From positions 1-64,000 of the IMG/VR virus record IMGVR_UViG_3300025162_000043: a DNA stretch of 64,000 bases; one strand, written 5' to 3'. Within the stretch, counting starts at the first letter, position 1. Every line of letters begins with the position of its first letter. Positions 1-7,143 of the stretch are shown here, one piece after another. This stretch comes from a virus. A program made the position numbers and the translations under genes. The notes under the pieces were generated by a model. It was given only the letters and a program-made list of their open reading frames with translations, was not told the origin of the DNA and did no database searches.

Positions 1-107
1 AATGTCATACAATTTGAGTTTGGATTCGGGATGGACTCCATTGGTACTCGTTAAAGAACCATAGAAGCCCAATCTCTTTAGAGGTTGGGAGCATTCACTC
101 TCGGCAC
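1..107 (+). repeat. IS605-type right-end hairpin, possible tnpB tail
   Basis: Positions 63-98 form a hairpin of the type found at the right end of tnpB elements: GAAGCCC, an inner stem closing on CTTTAGAG, then GGGAGCATTCAC. A frame open from the window edge ends at a TAG around 63-65, just before the hairpin, as a tnpB 3' end would. The element body lies outside the window, so the assignment rests on hairpin architecture alone. Confidence 0.4.
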
Positions 108-219
108 AGATAACATAAGATTTTGACGGACAATACTTACCACGTACCAACTATCTGTGCCAACTAATAGTTCAATGGTATAGAGTATTGTTCGTCATTC
201 TAATAAAGGCACAGATAGT
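108..219. repeat. Nested inverted repeats before the endonuclease gene
   Basis: GGCACAGATA occurs at about 111-121 and 207-217 and in inverse (TATCTGTGCC) at about 152-161. A second pair, GACGGACAATACT (about 126-138) and AGTATTGTTCGTC (about 185-197), encloses the middle copy. The arms could form a long cruciform or RNA stem. It may be a regulatory leader, a homing-site remnant or intron debris. Confidence 0.5.
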
Positions 220-1119
220 ATGATTATAGATAGTGAGATGTGGAAAAATGAAAATGGAAGTTGGTGTAGGAAATGCGGATTCTGCCATAAAATCATAATT
301 CATTCTTCCTTACAAGTTTGTAGTTCAGCATATAAAAAACATCGTTTGTGTAGAAAATGTTCCAAAGCAGGGAAGCATTTCGAACCCAATCAAAAGTTAA
401 TTGACGATGAGATTATTTGGAAGGATTTTCTATCTTCTAAATGGTGTAGAAAATGCCCTAATTGTTCAACGATCATTGGTCATACAACAATAAAAATTTG
501 TATTCGTGGGGTTAGGCAAAATCTGGATTGTTTTAGTTGTCGGGAGACAGGAAATAAAAATCATAGGTTTGGTACTACGGCTAGTTCGGAAACACGCAGG
601 CGGCTATCTCTTTCTCGTACAGGAACTAAACATTATTTTTTCGGAAAACATCATTCGTTAGATACTAAGAAAAAATTATCTTTAGCAGCCAAAAGAAGAA
701 CGCCACAGGAAATAGAAAAACGTATAATTAGTATGAACAAGAATAGATTCATACGAAAACCATATACTTTTCCCGACGGAAAACCAACTATATTTTTACA
801 AGGTTATGAGGCATGGACAATTGACTATCTCTTATCAAGTTCCTTATCATCACAAGATATTAAGACCGAGCACGCCGATAAGCCGAAAATTAAATACGAA
901 TTATCGGGTTCACCAAAAACTTATTACCCAGACTGTTTTCTGCCATCATCAAATACAATAGTAGAAACAAAATCTCCGTGGACATGGAATCAAAATTTGG
1001 CAATGAATAAGGCTAAAATAAGTAGTTCCATTGATTGTGGGTTTAATGTTAGAGTAATCATATGGAATCGAGATCATAAGTTAGTAGAAGATATCACATA
1101 CCTAAAAACAGTACCTTGA
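220..1119 (+). CDS. Homing endonuclease, zinc-finger/NUMOD3/PD-(D/E)XK type
   Basis: A 299-residue protein with two N-terminal CxxC pairs around residues 16-47 and 76-107, likely zinc-binding DNA-recognition modules. A NUMOD3-like stretch follows (about residues 120-165, SSETRRRLSLS and HHSLDTKKKLSLA with GKHH between). The C-terminal third holds YYPDCF and then ETKSPW, the PD and ExK elements of a PD-(D/E)XK nuclease fold. NUMOD3 modules are typical of free-standing phage homing endonucleases. The stop codon overlaps the -35 box of the next gene. The start is the first ATG after the inverted repeats. The exact nuclease subfamily is uncertain. Confidence 0.7.
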   Translation: MIIDSEMWKNENGSWCRKCGFCHKIIIHSSLQVCSSAYKKHRLCRKCSKAGKHFEPNQKLIDDEIIWKDFLSSKWCRKCPNCSTIIGHTTIKICIRGVRQNLDCFSCRETGNKNHRFGTTASSETRRRLSLSRTGTKHYFFGKHHSLDTKKKLSLAAKRRTPQEIEKRIISMNKNRFIRKPYTFPDGKPTIFLQGYEAWTIDYLLSSSLSSQDIKTEHADKPKIKYELSGSPKTYYPDCFLPSSNTIVETKSPWTWNQNLAMNKAKISSSIDCGFNVRVIIWNRDHKLVEDITYLKTVP

Positions 1120-1143
1120 CTTTTTATGAGTGAGTGATATAAT
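1116..1143 (+). promoter_or_regulatory. Promoter of pncB
   Basis: TTGACT (1116-1121), a 16-bp spacer and TATAAT (1138-1143). The -35 box overlaps the TGA stop of the upstream gene and the -10 box touches the first ATG, so transcripts should begin near 1150. Confidence 0.75.
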
Positions 1144-1149
1144 ATGAGC

Positions 1150-2316
1150 ATGATTATAGATTATCCGATTTTGAGTTCTATTTTAGATTCAGATTTGTAC
1201 AAATTTACGCAAGGCCAATTGGTATTTCACGACTTTCCCCATGCAATTGCCAAATATGAATTTATCAATCGTGGGAAAATAGAGTTCCCCCCAGAATTCG
1301 TGTCTGAACTAAGAAATCAAATTGATCTAATGAGACACATGATGCTAACAAAGGATGAAATTCGATGGCTTAATACAATTCCCTTTATTCGTTCGACGTA
1401 TGCCGAATGGTTAAGTGGATATAGATTTAACTCCGACGAAGTTCGCATTACTCAGGAGAACGGCAATTTGAAAGTAATAATTACAGGGCCGTGGTATCGC
1501 ACGATTTTATTTGAGGTTCCGGTCATGTCTATAATTTCCGAATTATATTTTCTATTAACAAATCAGAATAAATCAGATGATTGGAAACAGCGTATAGAAA
1601 ATACAGGATTACATCTGAGTAATAATGGATGTTATTGGATGGACTTTGGAACAAGAAGAAGATACTCTTTGGAAACACATGATGCAGTAGTAAAAATAAT
1701 GCGAGAGATGCATGGGTTTCTTGGAACAAGCAACCCCTACTTAGCATATAAATACAATGTGAATCCTCAAGGAACTCTGGCACATGAATACATCATGGGA
1801 CTTTCTGCTTTTTACGGAGTTCGCATGGCTAATATTAAAGCAATGCATCATTGGACCTCTCATTTCGAAGGAAATCTTGGAATTATGTTATCGGATACGT
1901 TTTCGACGAACGTGTTTTTAAAAGATTTTGATATGTATTATGCCAAACTATTCGACGGTGTTCGCCAAGATAGCGGAGACCCCATAGAATGGGGCAATAA
2001 GATGTTGGCACACTATAAGAAATTGAACATTTCGACAAGTAATAAACGCTTTGTATTCTCAGATAACCTTAATGACGAAAAATATATCCGAATTCATAAC
2101 ACATTCAAATCTGTATGCCAGCCAATTGGAGGGATAGGTACATTTCTAACGAATAATGTAAATGTAAAGCCTCTTAATATGGTCGTCAAGATGAAGTGCA
2201 TAAAGCAAAATCCAGATGTGGAATGGGTAGATGTGGTAAAATTAAGTGATGACCCAGGAAAACATACTGGAAATGCTGATGCTATTAGGCGTGTAACCGA
2301 GGAACTGGGAATATAA
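1150..2316 (+). CDS. pncB: Nicotinate phosphoribosyltransferase
   Basis: Makes nicotinate mononucleotide from nicotinate and PRPP, the entry step of Preiss-Handler NAD salvage. It is close to full length for the PncB family (about 390 versus 400 residues). Counting from the ATG at 1144, it has SSILDSDLYKFTQGQ (11-25), GPWYRTILFEVPVMSIISEL (115-134), MDFGTRRRYS (166-175), the GTLAHE region whose histidine is about residue 214, a VRQDSGDPIEW phosphate-binding stretch and KLSDDPGK near the end. An ATG at 1144 abuts the -10 box; the one at 1150 fits a leaderless transcript and was chosen. Neighbours are a SLOG protein and a deoxyribosyltransferase-like gene, suggesting a nucleotide or NAD module. 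Confidence 0.93.
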   Translation: MIIDYPILSSILDSDLYKFTQGQLVFHDFPHAIAKYEFINRGKIEFPPEFVSELRNQIDLMRHMMLTKDEIRWLNTIPFIRSTYAEWLSGYRFNSDEVRITQENGNLKVIITGPWYRTILFEVPVMSIISELYFLLTNQNKSDDWKQRIENTGLHLSNNGCYWMDFGTRRRYSLETHDAVVKIMREMHGFLGTSNPYLAYKYNVNPQGTLAHEYIMGLSAFYGVRMANIKAMHHWTSHFEGNLGIMLSDTFSTNVFLKDFDMYYAKLFDGVRQDSGDPIEWGNKMLAHYKKLNISTSNKRFVFSDNLNDEKYIRIHNTFKSVCQPIGGIGTFLTNNVNVKPLNMVVKMKCIKQNPDVEWVDVVKLSDDPGKHTGNADAIRRVTEELGI

Positions 2317-2328
2317 TTTGTAACTGTT

Positions 2329-2353
2329 TATGTAAACTTAAATTGTTTACATA
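2329..2353. promoter_or_regulatory. Interrupted palindrome upstream of a promoter
   Basis: TATGTAAAC, a 7-bp AT spacer, then GTTTACATA: perfect 9-bp arms ending one base before a TTGACA -35 box. There is no T-run as in a terminator, so an operator for the SLOG gene promoter is more likely. Confidence 0.55.
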
Positions 2354-2354
2354 G

Positions 2355-2383
2355 TTGACAAATTGAAGTGGTTAATGTAGGAT
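2355..2383 (+). promoter_or_regulatory. Promoter of the SLOG gene
   Basis: TTGACA (2355-2360), 17-bp spacer, TAGGAT (2378-2383), and an ATG eight bases later at 2392. Confidence 0.65.
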
Positions 2384-2391
2384 AGTTTCTA

Positions 2392-3024
2392 ATGGAAATT
2401 ACAATGGGGATTTGCGGTACCGCCGGACGGCGTGAAGATGCAAAACGTCTTACTCGAAAGCATTTTGAGGCGATGTGTATTCTAGCATCGGGTTTACTTG
2501 AACAGATAAATACTATAGGATACCCAATATCTTGTTTGATAAGTGGTGGATCGGCTTGGGCCGATTTCGTGGCGGTAAAACTGTTCCTCGACAAAAAAGT
2601 CCCCGCGTTAAGATTATGTCTACCTGCTGAGTGGCAAGATGGAAAATTTTATGATAATGGACAGACAGAACACAATGATGGAGGAGTTTGTAATTATTAT
2701 CATCTTCAATTCCAACGAAATACTGGAATTAATTCATTAAGTAAAATGCAGATTGCATACTTGGAAGGTGCCGAATTTATTCCAGTATCTAAAGGTTTTT
2801 ATGCCAGAAATGCTCTCGTGGCCAAGTCTGATTTTCTTCTTGCTTGCACCTTTGGAGAAGGAAAGATGGTAAAACGATGGGGTGGCACGGAAGACACTGT
2901 ACGAAAATATCTAAGAAGAGTTCGTAAAGAAGGAGTTTTTGATAAAAGTTTTCATTATGATCTTAATTCTGGACAGATTTTTGAAGGTTGTAATGTGGCT
3001 CCCGAAGAAAAAAAAAGATATTGA
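2392..3024 (+). CDS. SLOG-superfamily (YpsA/DprA-like) nucleotide-binding protein
   Basis: A 210-residue protein with the fold signature of the SLOG group: an N-terminal beta strand and GICGTAGRRED, then LISGGSAWADF (the GG-x-x-AD ligand loop), FYARNALVAKSDFLLA in the middle and GGTEDTVRKYL near the C-terminus. SLOG proteins bind nucleotides or nucleotide-derived ligands such as NAD metabolites; the substrate here is unknown. It follows pncB by 75 bases with its own promoter and palindrome. A second start (MGIC) lies five codons in. Confidence 0.7.
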   Translation: MEITMGICGTAGRREDAKRLTRKHFEAMCILASGLLEQINTIGYPISCLISGGSAWADFVAVKLFLDKKVPALRLCLPAEWQDGKFYDNGQTEHNDGGVCNYYHLQFQRNTGINSLSKMQIAYLEGAEFIPVSKGFYARNALVAKSDFLLACTFGEGKMVKRWGGTEDTVRKYLRRVRKEGVFDKSFHYDLNSGQIFEGCNVAPEEKKRY

Positions 3025-3035
3025 TAGTGAAATAC

Positions 3036-3251
3036 CTAAAAAACTACGGTCTTATTCTCTTTAGCCAAATAATGCCCAAGGCTCTTCATGCGGCGTTCGA
3101 CTTGTTCGAGCAAATACTCTGCTCGTTCCTTGTCTGCTTCGTAATCATCTTCGCCCCATCCATAACTTTTGGTGTAGACCGAGATCATAGTAGCATAATC
3201 AAAATTAACGAATTCCTTGAGCGGCTTATGCAAGGCTTCAAGAGTTTTCAT
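3036..3251 (-). CDS. Hypothetical 71-residue protein
   Basis: Not recognised. An acidic helical protein with many Glu and Lys and a GWGEDDYEADKERAEYLL segment. It converges on the SLOG gene with 11 bp between stops. Its start codon abuts an IS605-like hairpin block that would form its 5' untranslated region. Confidence 0.6.
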   Translation of the reverse strand: MKTLEALHKPLKEFVNFDYATMISVYTKSYGWGEDDYEADKERAEYLLEQVERRMKSLGHYLAKENKTVVF

Positions 3252-3320
3252 ATTTTCTATCGTTGCGGAAACCCCTATCCCTTCAGGGTCCCTACGCCTT
3301 TAGGCTAGGGGTTGTTGACA
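3247..3320 (+). repeat. IS605-like hairpin remnant
   Basis: Begins like the left part of the 402-bp elements (CATATTTTC, then CGTTGCGGAAACCCC) and ends like their right end (GCCTTTAGGC, then GGGGTTGTTGACA). It looks like a left end fused directly to a right end, as internal deletion would leave. It lies at the start codon of the minus-strand gene. Confidence 0.55.
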
Positions 3321-3329
3321 CTGCGAACT

Positions 3330-3452
3330 TTATTTAGATCGATCATGGTCTTCCATTTCTTTTTTCCACAGACATAAGGACACCACAAGAAGTGGGATGA
3401 GGACAAAAATGATAAATAACCATTCGCCTATCCACTTCAAGAATTTCTTCAT
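3330..3452 (-). CDS. Single-pass membrane microprotein, 40 residues
   Basis: A small gene: MKKFLKWIGEW, then a hydrophobic segment (FIIFVLIPLLVVSLCLW) and a charged tail ending in DHDRSK. The promoter is TTGACA, 17 bp, TATATT, with the ATG six bases after the -10 box, implying a leaderless mRNA. Charged ends around one membrane span would suit a small inner-membrane effector; the function is unknown. Confidence 0.65.
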   Translation of the reverse strand: MKKFLKWIGEWLFIIFVLIPLLVVSLCLWKKEMEDHDRSK

Positions 3453-3544
3453 GGTTCCAATATACTCGAAACTATCCCATCTGTCAAATGGATTTCGCAA
3501 AATTCAGTTTGACAATGGTAAGGAGTATGTTATATTGTAGATAT

Positions 3545-3727
3545 ATGCGCTGGACTGTAATATGTAATATTTGTGGAAAGAAAAGTATTTTCGCCGATGC
3601 GAAAGACATAACTCAGTCGCATTGGACTATTCTTACGTGGTTAGTCCCAAGTGGTGAACCTCGGTGCATCTGTCCCAATTGTGATTACGGTAAACCAACC
3701 CCAAAACAAAAAGGCAAGAAATCATGA
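3545..3727 (+). CDS. Zinc-ribbon protein, 60 residues
   Basis: Starts MRWTVICNICGKKSIF, with CxxC at residues 7-10 and a second knuckle CICPNC near residue 43, so it probably binds one zinc ion. The chosen ATG lies about 8 bases after TATATT of a promoter whose TTGACA starts near 3509. Its TGA overlaps the ATG of the next gene, indicating coupled translation. Confidence 0.7.
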   Translation: MRWTVICNICGKKSIFADAKDITQSHWTILTWLVPSGEPRCICPNCDYGKPTPKQKGKKS

Positions 3728-3990
3728 AACTTTTTAATCTGATGTATGGCAGGGCTAAAGACAGAATGCATTGTATAATGACTGATAAACTCTCCAAATG
3801 TGAGAACTATCGGGATGCCCGACTTCCTTCTGTAAAGGGATGGCACTCTATTGTTCCTGCCGAGGATGGTGCCGAGATATGGCGTAAGAAGTCTGCTACC
3901 GTTGGCGGTAACCGCTGTGAAATGGTTCAACGAGTAGGGCATGGTCCTGCTGGTTACATTAATAAACGCGGATTTAATCCACATACATAA
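3724..3990 (+). CDS. Hypothetical 88-residue basic protein
   Basis: Not recognised. Arg/Lys-rich with a GGNRCEMVQRVGHGPAGYI segment. The ATGA overlap with the zinc-ribbon gene and a 3-bp gap to the next gene place it mid-operon. Confidence 0.65.
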   Translation: MKLFNLMYGRAKDRMHCIMTDKLSKCENYRDARLPSVKGWHSIVPAEDGAEIWRKKSATVGGNRCEMVQRVGHGPAGYINKRGFNPHT

Positions 3991-3993
3991 AAT

Positions 3994-4524
3994 ATGAAAA
4001 CACCACTGAAAGAAATTAGATATGAAACGCCAATTGCGGATATTGATTTTACAAAACCATCCCTGTTCTTGGCGGGGCCGACAGTCAGAGGAAATCAACC
4101 ACATTTAACTTCTTGGCGATTTGAGGCAATTAGACTATTCGCCAGCAAAGGGTTTGAAGGCAATCTTATTATTCCCGAATTCACCGATAAAACTGAATCG
4201 GATAAGTATCGTTACGATATTCCTATATGGGAATACACTTGTTTGCGTATGTCTCATGTCATTATGTTCTGGATTCCAAGAACCCGAGAATTAATTGGAC
4301 TTACAACGAACCATGAATTAGGATATTGGATGGCTCGTGACCGAAGCAAGGTGATCTATGGCCGACCTGATAATGCTTATAGAATTACGTATTTAGACAT
4401 CATGTGGGTAGAGGATTCCAAGCGAAAAGGATTACGCATGGATAATGATAAATGGTGCCCGATTTATAATACGCTGGATGATACGGTAAATGCAACATTG
4501 AAGAAACTGGCGCAAGAAATATGA
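3994..4524 (+). CDS. Nucleoside 2-deoxyribosyltransferase-like protein
   Basis: A 176-residue protein resembling the PF15891-type family: SLFLAGPTVRG at the first strand, SWRFEAIRLF, IPEF, then WEYTCLRMSHVIMFWIPRTR and GLTTNHELGYWMA, in which the family's catalytic Glu sits (N-H-E). These enzymes break or transfer N-glycosidic bonds of nucleosides, and relatives act on NAD-like or modified nucleotides. It is last in a three-gene operon and followed by a terminator. Confidence 0.75.
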   Translation: MKTPLKEIRYETPIADIDFTKPSLFLAGPTVRGNQPHLTSWRFEAIRLFASKGFEGNLIIPEFTDKTESDKYRYDIPIWEYTCLRMSHVIMFWIPRTRELIGLTTNHELGYWMARDRSKVIYGRPDNAYRITYLDIMWVEDSKRKGLRMDNDKWCPIYNTLDDTVNATLKKLAQEI

Positions 4525-4548
4525 ACGAAGATTTCGAAAACAGTGAAA

Positions 4549-4580
4549 AACCCCCGAGATTTTAGCCTCGGGGGGTATTA
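4549..4580 (+). terminator. Hairpin terminator after the deoxyribosyltransferase gene
   Basis: A GC-rich stem of CCCCCGAG and CTCGGGGGG around a TTTTAGC loop. The loop and stem also resemble the hairpin family of the mobile elements. Confidence 0.55.
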
Positions 4581-4589
4581 ATTTGAATG

Positions 4590-4660
4590 TTATTCGTCCC
4601 AGATTTCGGATTGTGGGTATCCCCAGTTAAAATTAACATGATGACTTAAATCAGCGGGAA
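4590..4660 (-). pseudogene. Possible 3' remnant of a truncated gene
   Basis: A minus-strand frame reads DIPADLSHHVNFN, then WGYPQSEIWDE and a stop, plausible as a coding tail, but it has no ATG. Upstream it runs straight into the ~165-bp repeat, suggesting that the repeat replaced the gene's 5' part. Too short to be sure. Confidence 0.25.
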
Positions 4661-4662
4661 TG

Positions 4663-4825
4663 TCCAGAAAATTATTTTTTGATTGTGTTGTGAGACTTGA
4701 TTATCGTCTCTTATTCAATCATATTACCAATATATATTATGACACAGAAGAAGTCAACTAATTATATTTGTGGGTCGCATTCATCTCCTTGGCTGAAGAC
4801 CAAGGAGTTTTCTGCGACGACCAAA
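4663..4825 (-). repeat. Direct repeat copy 1 flanking the tRNA array
   Basis: Matches 5864-6026 closely. In minus orientation it carries an outer GTCGCA/TGCGAC stem, an inner CTCCTTGG/CCAAGGAG hairpin with loop TCTTCAG, then a TTGACT-17-TATATT promoter (boxes at 4752-4757 and 4729-4734). The hairpin layout parallels the end hairpin of the 402-bp elements. It lies downstream of the array as transcribed. Confidence 0.7.
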
Positions 4826-4866
4826 ATAAATATCACAGACCCAATGAAAAATGTCAACAAGAAAAT

Positions 4867-4944
4867 TGGTGGCACCGAAGGGATTCGAACCCTCACTGTT
4901 TCGGGTTTGGGCCGAACGCCTCCTACCAATTGGGCTACAGTGCC
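4867..4944 (-). tRNA. tRNA, anticodon CAA by geometry (uncertain)
   Basis: A cloverleaf with CCA encoded: acceptor GGCACTG/CGGTGCC, T arm GAGGG-TTCGAAT-CCCTT and anticodon stem TTCGG/CCGAA. The seven-base loop CCCAAAC puts CAA at 34-36, but position 33 is C instead of U, and the short variable region does not fit tRNA-Leu. It may be decayed or functionally unusual. Confidence 0.75.
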
Positions 4945-5007
4945 ATTTATTTCTGGTGGTCTCGCAACAAATCACCACTACTACTTTTACATCAAGGGAC
5001 CATAATT

Positions 5008-5081
5008 TGGAGCATGTGGAGGTAGTCGAAACCCCATCTCAAGTGTGGAAAACTCGCATAATGCCGTTATACTACACATGC
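5008..5081 (-). tRNA. tRNA-Gly (UCC)
   Basis: Acceptor GCATGTG/CACATGC with CCA encoded. Anticodon arm CGAGT-TTTCCAC-ACTTG gives UCC at 34-36 with U33. The T stem is weak (GGGGT/ACCTC). Part of a minus-strand tRNA array. Confidence 0.75.
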
Positions 5082-5090
5082 ACAAAAGGG

Positions 5091-5161
5091 AGGACCAGGA
5101 TGGTTACGCTCCATCGCCACAACTCTACCAGGGTCGTATTCTGCTATTAAACTACAAGTCC
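5091..5161 (-). tRNA. tRNA-Thr (GGU)
   Basis: Acceptor GGACTTG/CTGGTCC with one mismatch, T arm GATGG-AGCGTAA-CCATC, anticodon loop CTGGTAG giving GGU. CCA is not encoded, unlike its neighbours. One base separates it from the next tRNA. Confidence 0.65.
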
Positions 5162-5162
5162 G

Positions 5163-5237
5163 TGGAGCATCGTGAGGATTTCGAAACCTCGGCCTTCACA
5201 TTGGGAATGTGACGTTCTGCCTCTGAACTAACGATGC
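5163..5237 (-). tRNA. tRNA-Gly (CCC)
   Basis: Acceptor GCATCGT/ACGATGC with CCA encoded, D arm GTTC...GAAC, anticodon arm TCACA-TTCCCAA-TGTGA, giving CCC with U33. A clean cloverleaf. Confidence 0.85.
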
Positions 5238-5426
5238 ATTTACAAAGAACAATATTTGAAAGCGTTGGCTCACATAACTCTGAACCAATAAGAGTAGGAG
5301 TTTAAAGCAGTCATCCCCGACCTGGCAGATATATCGTGATCTGCAACGATTGGTTTCTAGTACCAACCATGTAACTGTTGAGTTTTTAATTTAAGGACTT
5401 TCGCTATACACTCAACTAACCTAAAT
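5238..5426 (-). other. Unassigned structured stretch in the tRNA array
   Basis: No tRNA is convincing here. Visible pairs include GCAGAT/ATCTGC near 5325-5345 and GTTGAGT/ACTCAAC near 5370-5415, and an ACCA that could end a decayed tRNA occurs on the minus strand near 5350. It could hold one or two degenerate tRNAs. Confidence 0.35.
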
Positions 5427-5497
5427 TGGAGCATCTTGTATGATTTTACATACATTTGCTACTTGGAAAGTAGCCGTCTTAATTAAACGATCAATGC
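5427..5497 (-). tRNA. tRNA-Gly-like (UCC), possibly degenerate
   Basis: Anticodon arm GCTAC-TTTCCAA-GTAGC is perfect and gives UCC, and CCA is encoded. The acceptor pairs only at its outer end (GCAT/ATGC), and the T loop lacks TTCGA. It may be a second UCC glycine tRNA or a decaying copy. Confidence 0.5.
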
Positions 5498-5554
5498 ATT
5501 TACAAAGAACAAATTGATTGGACATTATTGGCATCGCCATAACCCAATCAAAAA

Positions 5555-5629
5555 TGGTACGGACACCGAGTCAACGCTCTCGGACCTGAACCTTGGCAAA
5601 GTCCCATGATACTCTTTCACCATGCCCGC
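5555..5629 (-). tRNA. tRNA-Gly (GCC)
   Basis: Acceptor GCGGGCA/TGTCCGT (with G-U pairs), CCA encoded, anticodon arm GGACT-TTGCCAA-GGTTC giving GCC, T stem CCGAG/CTCGG with an eight-base loop. Confidence 0.65.
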
Positions 5630-5637
5630 ATTAAAAT

Positions 5638-5711
5638 TGGTGCCAACTCTCGGTTACGCTCCGAGGCATCTTCCTTATGAAAGAAACAGGCTACTATTAC
5701 ATCAAGCTGGC
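5638..5711 (-). tRNA. tRNA with CAU anticodon (Met or Ile2)
   Basis: Acceptor GCCAGCT/AGTTGGC with CCA encoded, anticodon loop TTCATAA giving CAU, and T arm CTCGG-AGCGTAA-CCGAG. The sequence alone does not separate elongator Met, initiator and lysidine-modified Ile. The T-loop AGCGTAA is shared with the Thr tRNA. Confidence 0.75.
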
Positions 5712-5735
5712 TTTATTGTAACTACACTCTAACTC

Positions 5736-5863
5736 ATGAACTACCCCTACGCTAAAGACGTAGGTGTTTCCGACCCAATCAACTGCTTCGTTATTTCTAA
5801 CGAAGTCTTATGTCAAGACAGACGGCTTATACGGTCGTTCCGACCGTTATCTGGTTTCTTAAC
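5736..5863 (-). other. Stem-loop cluster at the head of the tRNA transcript
   Basis: Contains an IS605-like hairpin (CCCCTACG/CGTAGG around CTAAAGA, about 5741-5770), CTTCGTTA/TAACGAAG near 5788-5807, a GGTCG/CGACC stem and TGGTT/AACCA near 5851-5864. As transcribed (minus) it lies between the promoter repeat and the first tRNA, so it may be leader RNA or an RNA species of its own. Confidence 0.4.
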
Positions 5864-6026
5864 CAGAAAATTATTTTTTTGATTGTGTTGTGAGACTTGG
5901 TTATCGTCTCTTATTCAATCATATTGCCAATATACACTATGCCACAAAAAAGTCAACAACAAAGTTTAATTATATTTGCGGGTCGCATTCATCTCCTTGG
6001 CTGAAGACCAAGGAGTTTTCTGCTCC
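5864..6026 (-). repeat. Direct repeat copy 2 with the tRNA-array promoter
   Basis: Second copy of the ~165-bp repeat. On the minus strand it carries TTGACT (5951-5956), 16 bp and TATATT (5929-5934), reading into the tRNA array, preceded by the GTCGCA...TGCGAC hairpin. The copies bracket the array in direct orientation, so recombination between them would delete it. Confidence 0.75.
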
Positions 6027-6120
6027 CTAAAAGATAAATATATTCGTATCAACAAAAAACTGAAATTATTTATTCGAGTTCTAACTTACAATAAGCATTA
6101 TACCACATTCCACCCATTTG

Positions 6121-6615
6121 TCAAGTCACCCACGAAGATTTCGGCATTCCATGTTCAGAAAGTCCCTGTTTATAGAACCTTATAATTTCTTCATTTTTAT
6201 CAACATAGTCTTGATAGACCTCATTAATATGATTATGAACCATACGATTAATTTCTCGGGCAGCACCTCCGAATTTCTTAGCGTCCCGAATATCTTTCTC
6301 CACAAAGGATTCGTTCCCTATCATTTTATAGGCAATATCTTCGGATTGAATTGACCCGACTGCAATTTGTGCATACACTACAAACTCGGAAAAATACGTC
6401 AACTCGTCTTCTGTAGATACCTTCAACGTAATATATGTTTCAACTTGGTCTTTCCATTTGTCTTTGTCTATACTAGCCTCGACCGTAATAGAACAAATTA
6501 AAGGAATATGGTCATCAGTCTTGAGAGTTAATTGCCAGTTTTCTCCCGCAGACCACTCATGTTGTTTGAGAGCTTTAACGAGTTGTAGTAAAATTGCTTC
6601 GGCTTTTGAATTCAT
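6121..6615 (-). CDS. Hypothetical 164-residue protein
   Basis: Not recognised. A mixed alpha/beta protein with ITVEASIDKDKWKDQVETYI in the middle and a charged helical C-terminus. Start MNSKAEAI was chosen over one five codons upstream. It ends an operon running down from about 8.4 kb. Confidence 0.65.
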   Translation of the reverse strand: MNSKAEAILLQLVKALKQHEWSAGENWQLTLKTDDHIPLICSITVEASIDKDKWKDQVETYITLKVSTEDELTYFSEFVVYAQIAVGSIQSEDIAYKMIGNESFVEKDIRDAKKFGGAAREINRMVHNHINEVYQDYVDKNEEIIRFYKQGLSEHGMPKSSWVT

Positions 6616-6626
6616 AAGTATAAATA

Positions 6627-6803
6627 TCACTGTTTACGTAAAGGACGTTCGTATTTTCCCATCATATAAACCTTATGTGTATAGTCCTTAAGTTTCTCTC
6701 GCTCTTCGCGAGTCATTTTATCCATCGGTGGATATGTAGAGAAATACTCCCGCCATAGTATTTCAAACGCATTTATTTTTTCGTCGTGTTCTTGGTAGCT
6801 CAT
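6627..6803 (-). CDS. Hypothetical 58-residue protein
   Basis: Not recognised. Small, charged and helical (MTREEREKLKDYTHKVYMMG). Start MSYQEHDE overlaps the stop of the zincin gene by 4 bp, indicating translational coupling. Confidence 0.6.
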   Translation of the reverse strand: MSYQEHDEKINAFEILWREYFSTYPPMDKMTREEREKLKDYTHKVYMMGKYERPLRKQ

Positions 6804-7141
6804 AATCCTCGTGATTGTACTTCCCACTCGTTTAGATTTCCGATGGCATGTGCCAGTTCATGAAAATAAACATGGCGCACGTCATCTATAAAACGTTCTT
6901 GGTTTTCTTGACAAACCTCAAAAATTTCACCCACATAAATAACAATAGCTTGATTCCACATTCCACAAATTCCAAATACTCTTTGTGTATCAGTGGAGCG
7001 AGGACTGAATTTCTCAAGGAAACATGTCCATGTCTCCGTGTTTACCCACACTGGGTCGGGAAGTTCTGCCATTGCTTTCTGAACAGTTTTATCGGCTGTA
7101 TCAAACAGCTTTTCCCATTGTTCTTCAGTTAAGTTAATCAT
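6800..7141 (-). CDS. Putative zinc metallopeptidase, MMP-like zincin
   Basis: A 113-residue protein with HELAHAIG near residue 94, the HExxH zinc and catalytic motif, preceded by IVIYVGEIFEVCQ and followed by an acidic stretch (NEWE) that could hold the third ligand. Size and motif position resemble the small MMP-like zincin family (PF06262) of bacteria and phages. The substrate is unknown. It is coupled to the downstream gene and separated by 2 bp from a cysteine-cluster protein gene. Confidence 0.7.
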   Translation of the reverse strand: MINLTEEQWEKLFDTADKTVQKAMAELPDPVWVNTETWTCFLEKFSPRSTDTQRVFGICGMWNQAIVIYVGEIFEVCQENQERFIDDVRHVYFHELAHAIGNLNEWEVQSRGL

Positions 7142-7143
7142 AA

